Source: Bacteroidales bacterium
GTDB lineage: Bacteria > Bacteroidota > Bacteroidia > Bacteroidales > BM520
DNA length: 6,441 nucleotides
Direction: 5' to 3'
Assembly (NCBI GenBank): GCA_023230285.1
Contig: JALNXP010000144.1
Coordinates: 1 to 6,441 of the forward strand
This document shows, one piece after another, positions 1 to 4,106 of this stretch. Numbering within the stretch: the first letter of the stretch is position 1; each line of letters begins with the position of its first letter. The notes beneath the pieces are model-generated. The model searched no databases, had not been told where the DNA came from, and worked only from the letters and a program-made list of their open reading frames with translations. The position numbers and the translations under genes are program-made.

Positions 1-226
1 GGTCGTAATTGAGAATAATGTAATCTACATCAATAATGTTGATTTTACCTTTTACTTTTGTCTTATTACCATCTTCATCGCAATATTTGAAAAAAATCTC
101 ATCACCGACAAAGTATTTTTCGTTTTTTGCTGTGCCGTTCTTTTTTACAAGTAACATTTTCTGTGAAAATGCAAAATTGCATACAGCAAACAATAAGAAT
201 GTTATTAAGATAAGTTTTACTTTCAT
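1..226 (-). CDS. Secreted protein of unknown function, 5' part only (3' end outside window)
   Basis: Reading leftward from the ATG at 226-224, an open frame runs 75 codons to the window edge without a stop. It begins with a classic signal peptide: MKVK, a hydrophobic core (LILITFLLFAVCNFAF, residues 5-20), then SQ, with likely signal peptidase I cleavage after Ser21 or close by. The mature part starts KMLLVKKNGT and includes KYFVGDEIFFKY (38-49) and a KGKINIIDVDYIILNY stretch (59-74). From memory this resembles small periplasmic or outer-surface Bacteroidota proteins with a beta-rich, SH3-like look, but I cannot name the family. The start is supported by a TAnnTTTG promoter element 19 nt upstream (246-253), which leaves no room for a longer N-terminus. 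Seen: signal peptide, start and promoter. Inferred: export to the envelope. The function is unknown and the total length cannot be judged. Confidence 0.72.
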   Translation of the reverse strand, partial: MKVKLILITFLLFAVCNFAFSQKMLLVKKNGTAKNEKYFVGDEIFFKYCDEDGNKTKVKGKINIIDVDYIILNYD

Positions 227-245
227 AAGAAATATAATTGATTTT

Positions 246-253
246 CAAAGATA
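246..253 (-). promoter_or_regulatory. Putative Bacteroidota -7 promoter element (TATCTTTG)
   Basis: On the minus strand the octamer TATCTTTG matches the TAnnTTTG -7 consensus of the Bacteroidota housekeeping sigma factor and ends 19 nt before the ATG of the secreted-protein gene. No convincing TTTG-type -33 element is visible; that region would fall on the pnuC stop codon. If used, it lets the secreted-protein gene be expressed independently of the pnuC transcript. Confidence 0.5.
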
Positions 254-273
254 CAACATTTTTCTAATATTGA

Positions 274-1005
274 TTAAAAATTATTTAGAGCTTCATTTTT
301 TGCTTCTTTCCTTGCATCACGCGACCAATTGATAAGTCCGTTTATAGAGTTCAGAAGATATACAAACCACATTGTACATACTATTAATGCGTTGCTGTTA
401 CCATTAGCATAAGCCATATACCACATTATTATCGTTGCAATGTTGACAGCAACCCAGAGGTACCATTGTTCGGTATATGTTTTGACCATCAGCAACATAG
501 CAATTATAGACAAGAAAGTCGTTGCGGAATCCAAATAGGGTGCAGGGTCATCAAAATATTTGAGAGCCTGTGCGCCAACAATGACTAAGATTACAGAAAC
601 GATTGACAATATTATTCTTTGCTTAGCAGATAAATTGCGTGCTTTTACTTCTGTCTTGCTGCCGTCTCTCATTCTTTTTTTCCACATAAAGAAGCCGATA
701 AATTGCATTGGTACATAGTACAAGGCATTTAACGCCACTTCGCCCCAATAGCCGACACCCCACGAACAATAGGCATATAAACTTACTTGTATCAAGCCAA
801 ATAAATAGTTGGCAATGTGTCCTTTAGCAACCAAAACCACACATAACACACCGGATATTGCAGCAATGCTTTGAAGTAACGCCAATTCATCGTTGATGAT
901 GGAAACTAATATGTTCAAGGTTATGATGGTAACTAATAAAAACCATTCGTATGGTGTGAAAAATTTGATAAATTTGGATATGGATAATTTGATGTCGGAT
1001 TTCAT
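274..1005 (-). CDS. pnuC: PnuC-family transporter (nicotinamide riboside or related vitamin precursor)
   Basis: This is a 243-residue inner-membrane protein, the usual size for PnuC. Seven or eight hydrophobic segments lie at about 21-37, 41-60, 64-81, 90-107, 130-147, 159-175, 181-199 and 204-222, with a basic loop at 109-130 and a charged C-terminus. Family hallmarks are the YWGEVALNALYYVPMQ stretch (86-101) and the LDSATTFLSIIAML segment (158-171), followed by WYLWVAVN (181-188), which carries the conserved W-x2-W-x3-N pattern. PnuC proteins move unphosphorylated nicotinamide riboside by facilitated diffusion, and kinase trapping follows in the cytoplasm. Relatives (PnuT, PnuX) take thiamine or riboflavin, so the substrate is not settled. 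Neither a NadR-type kinase nor a thiamine gene or TPP riboswitch is visible nearby. The ATG lies 14 nt after the glycosyltransferase stop, which suggests cotranscription. The family call is firm; the substrate is inferred. Confidence 0.9.
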   Translation of the reverse strand: MKSDIKLSISKFIKFFTPYEWFLLVTIITLNILVSIINDELALLQSIAAISGVLCVVLVAKGHIANYLFGLIQVSLYAYCSWGVGYWGEVALNALYYVPMQFIGFFMWKKRMRDGSKTEVKARNLSAKQRIILSIVSVILVIVGAQALKYFDDPAPYLDSATTFLSIIAMLLMVKTYTEQWYLWVAVNIATIIMWYMAYANGNSNALIVCTMWFVYLLNSINGLINWSRDARKEAKNEALNNF

Positions 1006-1019
1006 CGTTGATGTTTTAA

Positions 1020-2141
1020 TTATATGGAATTGAATATACTAAGCAGTTTTATCTCTTCGTTTTCCCAACATAAATCAGCTTTGGCTTTGGCAAAAATTTG
1101 ATGTTTTTCTTCTTTGTTTATGTTCTCCCATTTTATTAAAGCATTATTAATAACTTTAGCCAAATTTTGTGGGCTGTTGTCTGTAACTAATTCACCTACA
1201 GAGTATTGCTTTACTATTTTACTTATTTCGGGAAAATCTGTTGCTATAACAGGAACTTCCGCATGGATAAAGTCTGCAATGCGGTTTGGTGCCGAATAAT
1301 AATAATTCAGTCCTCTGTTTTCTAACAAACTCATGCCTAAGTCTGCATTTTGCGTGATAGAACTCAAAGTTTCCAAAGGAATACGTCCTAAAAAAATGAC
1401 TTTATCTTGTAGTTGTTTTTGCTCAACATATTTTTGCATTTGACAGAAAATGTCGCCGGTGCCGGCAATGTAAAAAACAGCATTATCTATATATTCCATG
1501 GCATCAATTATCCATTCTATGCCGCGTCCGATATTTACCGCACCTTGGTAAAGTAAAATGTGTCTATTCTCTTTTTCATCAATAGTGATTGCATCTGATG
1601 TGTTGTGCGTAAATGGCACGTTACGAATAACTTGCATGTTGATACCATATTTTTTGTTATAAATATCGGCAATGGATTGGCATACTGTATATGAATATTT
1701 CAGATGAGGAAATATTTTATACTCTATATAAGTCCAAGTGTTTTTTACTTTTTGTCTACCAACGAGTTCCGGCACTTCAGGGAACATTTCATGCGCATCA
1801 AAAACTAATGGTTTACGTCTTATTTTGCTTACAAGATAGTTAGCCAACAATGTATCGGTGTCATTAGATAGCAAAATATCAAATTTTGAGAACAGCAGAA
1901 AGAAAAATAATCTGATGTTATATTCGGCGTAGAAAACAGCTTTCTTATTGAATATCAATCTAAAGCGTTTAATAGCGTAAGGGCGTTCAAGTTTTTTGGA
2001 ATTTTTGAATTTTCTACCTGTTACTAATACATTGTAGCCGGCGTTATGCAGAGACTGTGAAATTCTGTTTACACGCTGGTCGGTTACTAAATCGTCTGTA
2101 ACTGAAACAATTACTTTTTTGTGTAACTTCGTCTTGTTCAT
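1020..2141 (-). CDS. GT-B fold glycosyltransferase (GT4-like)
   Basis: This is a 373-residue cytoplasmic or membrane-associated sugar transferase with two Rossmann-like domains. The N-terminal domain opens with VIVSVTDDLVTDQRVNRISQ (10-29), a form common in Bacteroidota glycosyltransferases, and contains FDAHEMFPEVPEL (114-126). The C-terminal nucleotide-sugar domain has VIRNVP (171-176), LLYQGAVNIGRGIE (196-209), FLGRI (250-254) and YYYSAPNRIADF (280-291), followed by VPVIATDFPEI (296-306). The PNKLFEY-like motif has Asp290 where family members usually have Glu, a conservative change at a donor-binding position. Donor and acceptor sugars cannot be told; a role in surface or secreted glycan assembly is inferred. 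The frame also allows TTG at 2144, directly before the ATG, but the ATG at 2141 is preferred. A TAnnTTTG element lies 27 nt upstream. It is probably the first gene of a two-gene unit with pnuC. Confidence 0.88.
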   Translation of the reverse strand: MNKTKLHKKVIVSVTDDLVTDQRVNRISQSLHNAGYNVLVTGRKFKNSKKLERPYAIKRFRLIFNKKAVFYAEYNIRLFFFLLFSKFDILLSNDTDTLLANYLVSKIRRKPLVFDAHEMFPEVPELVGRQKVKNTWTYIEYKIFPHLKYSYTVCQSIADIYNKKYGINMQVIRNVPFTHNTSDAITIDEKENRHILLYQGAVNIGRGIEWIIDAMEYIDNAVFYIAGTGDIFCQMQKYVEQKQLQDKVIFLGRIPLETLSSITQNADLGMSLLENRGLNYYYSAPNRIADFIHAEVPVIATDFPEISKIVKQYSVGELVTDNSPQNLAKVINNALIKWENINKEEKHQIFAKAKADLCWENEEIKLLSIFNSI

Positions 2142-2168
2142 CAATAAGTAAATAATTCAAATAAAATG

Positions 2169-2176
2169 CAAAGATA
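2169..2176 (-). promoter_or_regulatory. Putative Bacteroidota -7 promoter element (TATCTTTG) for the glycosyltransferase-pnuC unit
   Basis: TATCTTTG on the minus strand, identical to the element before the secreted-protein gene, ends 27 nt upstream of the glycosyltransferase ATG. A start site about 7 nt downstream would give a leader of roughly 20 nt. No clear TTTG -33 box is visible at the expected distance. Confidence 0.5.
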
Positions 2177-2242
2177 CATCAAGTTTTTTAAACCGACTTG
2201 TAAAATGATGTCTGTATTGTGCATATAATTAAAAATTTATGC

Positions 2243-2250
2243 TAAATTTG
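2243..2250 (+). promoter_or_regulatory. Putative Bacteroidota -7 promoter element (TAAATTTG) for the kinase-hydrolase operon
   Basis: TAAATTTG matches TAnnTTTG and ends 29 nt before the ATG at 2280. A possible -33 TTG lies at 2217-2219, with a 23-nt spacer, slightly longer than the usual 19-21. The leader is A-rich with no Shine-Dalgarno sequence, as is usual in this phylum. With the minus-strand element at 2169-2176 it forms a divergent promoter region. Confidence 0.5.
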
Positions 2251-2279
2251 CGCTATTATTAATTTAACAAACAAATATT

Positions 2280-3116
2280 ATGATAATTATAGCTGATAGT
2301 GGTTCTACAAAAACAGATTGGAGAATTTTAGATGGAGATAAAGTCAGTCAGGTAATGACAGGAGGGTATAATCCGTATTATTACGATATAAATTTATTGA
2401 AAGGTTTTGCGGCTGAAGTTGCAAAGACCATTGACAGCGATTTAGTAGAAGCTGTTTATTATTACGGTTCCGGCTGTTCTTCGGAGGCTAATTACAAAAA
2501 AGTGGCGGAAGCGTTGAAAACGGCTTTTTCTAAGGCTTCATGTTTTGTATATCACGACTTGTTAGCCTCTGCACGCTCTGTATTGGCATCGCGACACGGA
2601 ATAGCCTGCATATTGGGTACCGGCTCAAATTCTTGCTTGTACGATGGATATTCCGTTACCGAAAATGTGCCTTCTGTAGGCTGGATGATTGGCGATGAAG
2701 GCTCCGGTACTTATCTTGGAAAATTACTTATCACCGACTATATGAGGTTTATGATGCCCGCAAATGTTAAACAATGGCTCGAAGAAGAATATAAACTCGA
2801 TTTTGAAGAAGTCCTGAATTGCATGTACTCAAAGCCTAAACCTAATAACTTCTTCGCTTCTTTTCCGCCTTTTATCTCTAAACATATAGATGATGAGTAT
2901 TGCCATAATTTGATAATGAAGAATTTTGACGACTTCTTTGAATGGCAAATTTCCAAATACACAGGATATAACGATGAAGAATTAGGCTTTGTAGGTTCTA
3001 TAGCTTATCACTTTAAAGATACTTTGTTAGAGTGGGGTGGAAAAAACAATTTGAATATAGGCAGTATTTATAAAGTACCGATGGATGGGTTGATTAATTT
3101 TCATAAATCTAAATAA
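2280..3116 (+). CDS. BadF/BadG/BcrA/BcrD-type sugar kinase, N-acetylglucosamine kinase-like
   Basis: This is a 278-residue cytoplasmic protein of the ASKHA (actin/hexokinase-like) ATPase fold, at the usual length for the Bacteroidota members. The phosphate-1 loop is ADSGSTKTDW (5-14). YYGSGCSS (61-68) and HDLLASARS (92-100) follow, with Asp93 in the position of the catalytic or Mg-binding acid. Phosphate-2 is ILGTGSNS (111-118), and the substrate-site stretch GWMIGDEGSGTYLGK (134-148) is strongly conserved in N-acetylglucosamine kinases. LGFVGSIAYHF (235-245) is the adenosine motif. The likely reaction is ATP-dependent phosphorylation of N-acetylglucosamine or a related amino sugar, for recycling or salvage; the exact substrate is inferred. 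The 2-hydroxyacyl-CoA dehydratase activators of the same superfamily are less likely, because no Cys motif for a [4Fe-4S] cluster is evident. It is the first gene of an operon, with the hydrolase gene starting one base after its stop. Confidence 0.87.
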   Translation: MIIIADSGSTKTDWRILDGDKVSQVMTGGYNPYYYDINLLKGFAAEVAKTIDSDLVEAVYYYGSGCSSEANYKKVAEALKTAFSKASCFVYHDLLASARSVLASRHGIACILGTGSNSCLYDGYSVTENVPSVGWMIGDEGSGTYLGKLLITDYMRFMMPANVKQWLEEEYKLDFEEVLNCMYSKPKPNNFFASFPPFISKHIDDEYCHNLIMKNFDDFFEWQISKYTGYNDEELGFVGSIAYHFKDTLLEWGGKNNLNIGSIYKVPMDGLINFHKSK

Positions 3117-3117
3117 C

Positions 3118-3762
3118 ATGTTGAAAATCAAACAGTTTGAATTTAATCACATTTGTGTAAATACATATATTTTATCAGATGAGACATGTAAGGCATTGGT
3201 TATAGATCCGGCTTTCAGCACGCAGTCGGAGTGTGATGAATTTGACGAGTATATTTCTGAAGAATGCCTTGATATTGTTGAAGTTGTGTTTACGCATCCA
3301 CATGCTGACCACTTAGTTGGTGGTGCTTGTATTTATGATAAATACCGGATAGTTCCCAAGATTAATTCGCACAGCAAGGATTTGGTGGCTGTTGTAAGTA
3401 TGCAGGCGGCTGCAATAGGGTTTGGCGACTTTAAGCTGTGTCCTTTGAATTATAATCTTGAAGAAGGTGAAAATGTTTGTGTTGGCAATATGAGTTTTGA
3501 TGTGATGTATATGCCGGGGCATGCAGACGGCAGTGTTTGTTTATATTCAACTTCCGAGAAAGTGTTATTTACCGGCGATGTTTTGTTTAGAAGCAGCATA
3601 GGCAGAACAGATTTTCCTACCGGCGACTATGATACGTTGATAAATAACATAAAAAACAGGATATTTGTTTTACCTGATGATGTTAAGATATATCCGGGTC
3701 ACGGCTGTCGGACTTCGGTGAAGTTTGAGAGAAATTTCAACCCGTTTTTTAAGGCTAATTAA
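3118..3762 (+). CDS. Metallo-beta-lactamase-fold hydrolase, GloC/YcbL-type glyoxalase II-like
   Basis: This is a 214-residue soluble protein with the dinuclear metal site complete: THPHADH (59-65: His60, His62, Asp64, His65), PGHADGS (133-139: His135), FTGDVLF (151-157: Asp154) and YPGHG (192-196: His195). The segment SIGRTDFPTGDYDTLINNI (160-178) and the ending ERNFNPFF (204-211) match the short glyoxalase II class (GloC/YcbL, about 215 residues), which lacks the helical C-terminal domain of classical GloB. The family hydrolyses S-lactoylglutathione or other thioesters; in an organism that may lack glutathione the natural thiol is uncertain. Two deviations stand out: GHGCRT has Cys198... more precisely Cys197 where Pro is usual, and PGHADGS replaces the common PGHTPGS. 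Its ATG follows the kinase stop by a single base, so translation is probably coupled. A strong hairpin terminator follows. Confidence 0.88.
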   Translation: MLKIKQFEFNHICVNTYILSDETCKALVIDPAFSTQSECDEFDEYISEECLDIVEVVFTHPHADHLVGGACIYDKYRIVPKINSHSKDLVAVVSMQAAAIGFGDFKLCPLNYNLEEGENVCVGNMSFDVMYMPGHADGSVCLYSTSEKVLFTGDVLFRSSIGRTDFPTGDYDTLINNIKNRIFVLPDDVKIYPGHGCRTSVKFERNFNPFFKAN

Positions 3763-3766
3763 ATAA

Positions 3767-3807
3767 AAATAAAAAAAGCAGAGAAAAATTCTCTGCTTTT
3801 TTTATTT
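3767..3807. terminator. Bidirectional intrinsic terminator between convergent operons
   Basis: A perfect 19-bp inverted repeat (3767-3785 with 3789-3807, loop AAA) has the GC-containing core GCAGAG/CTCTGC. The outer arm is an A-run on the left (3771-3777) and a T-run on the right (3797-3803). Read on either strand this is a hairpin followed by a T tract, so it can end both the kinase-hydrolase transcript (stop at 3762) and the RND-PII-like transcript (stop at 3811). It fills nearly the whole 48-bp gap. Confidence 0.9.
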
Positions 3808-3810
3808 GGC

Positions 3811-4104
3811 TTACACCGTTTTTTCGACATTCCACGTGAACGCTCGCACGCCTATTTCTTTGTTTCTGTTGTCCAATTTGCGGACATATTTTAATAGTTC
3901 GTCAACTTTGTTATCATCAACTACTGTTATTATTGCCGAGTTCATTTCGGGCCATGTATGAGTGCCGTGTCGTGGTTCGCCGTCAGTAGAGCCTTGTCCT
4001 TGAACTTGCTCAAAGAAGGTATAGCCTCTAATTTCCAATTGAGACAATAGATACTCCACACGCTCGGTGTTTGCTTGGTTAAATATTATGAATACTGCTT
4101 TCAT
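3811..4104 (-). CDS. PII-like small regulatory protein linked to an RND pump
   Basis: This is a 97-residue cytoplasmic protein with a predicted beta-alpha-beta-beta-alpha-beta (ferredoxin-like) order: strand KAVFIIFN (2-9), helix 11-24, strand GYTFFEQVQG (27-36), a loop with QGSTDGEPRHGTHTWPEM (37-54), strand NSAIITVVDD (55-64), helix 65-82, and strand GVRAFTWNVEKTV (85-97). This order and length match the PII/CutA superfamily, whose members form trimers. The long loop sits where PII proteins carry the T-loop that plugs or senses a partner. It holds His46, His49 and Trp51 in HGTHTWPEMN, a signature I recall from Bacteroidota homologues. The canonical PII uridylylation Tyr and GDGKI-type nucleotide loop are not recognisable, so the ligand is unknown; metal or a small anion is possible. 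The start is 2 nt after the pump stop codon, implying coupled translation. Control of the pump is inference from this context. Confidence 0.75.
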   Translation of the reverse strand: MKAVFIIFNQANTERVEYLLSQLEIRGYTFFEQVQGQGSTDGEPRHGTHTWPEMNSAIITVVDDNKVDELLKYVRKLDNRNKEIGVRAFTWNVEKTV

Positions 4105-4106
4105 GG

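Larger units (their letters stand above)
2142..2279. other. Divergent intergenic region
   Basis: These 138 bp separate the leftward glycosyltransferase and the rightward kinase. They contain the two opposed TAnnTTTG elements and are otherwise AT-rich. I see no riboswitch, small RNA or small ORF with a plausible start. The only inverted repeat noticed is a weak 5-bp CAAGT/ACTTG pair. Confidence 0.6.

Noticed and set aside
36..332. A 98-codon open frame on the plus strand at the left end
   Set aside because: It is antisense to the secreted-protein start, the intergenic gap and the end of pnuC; the minus-strand frames have a signal peptide, promoter and family motifs, while this one has none.
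2180..2200. CAAGT/ACTTG inverted repeat upstream of the glycosyltransferase -7 element, as a possible operator
   Set aside because: The arms are only 5 bp with an 11-nt AT-rich spacer, expected by chance in such sequence, and no regulator gene is nearby.
2142..2279. Possible riboswitch or small RNA in the divergent gap
   Set aside because: The leaders predicted from the promoter elements are only about 20 nt, too short for a riboswitch, and no stable GC-containing hairpin is present.
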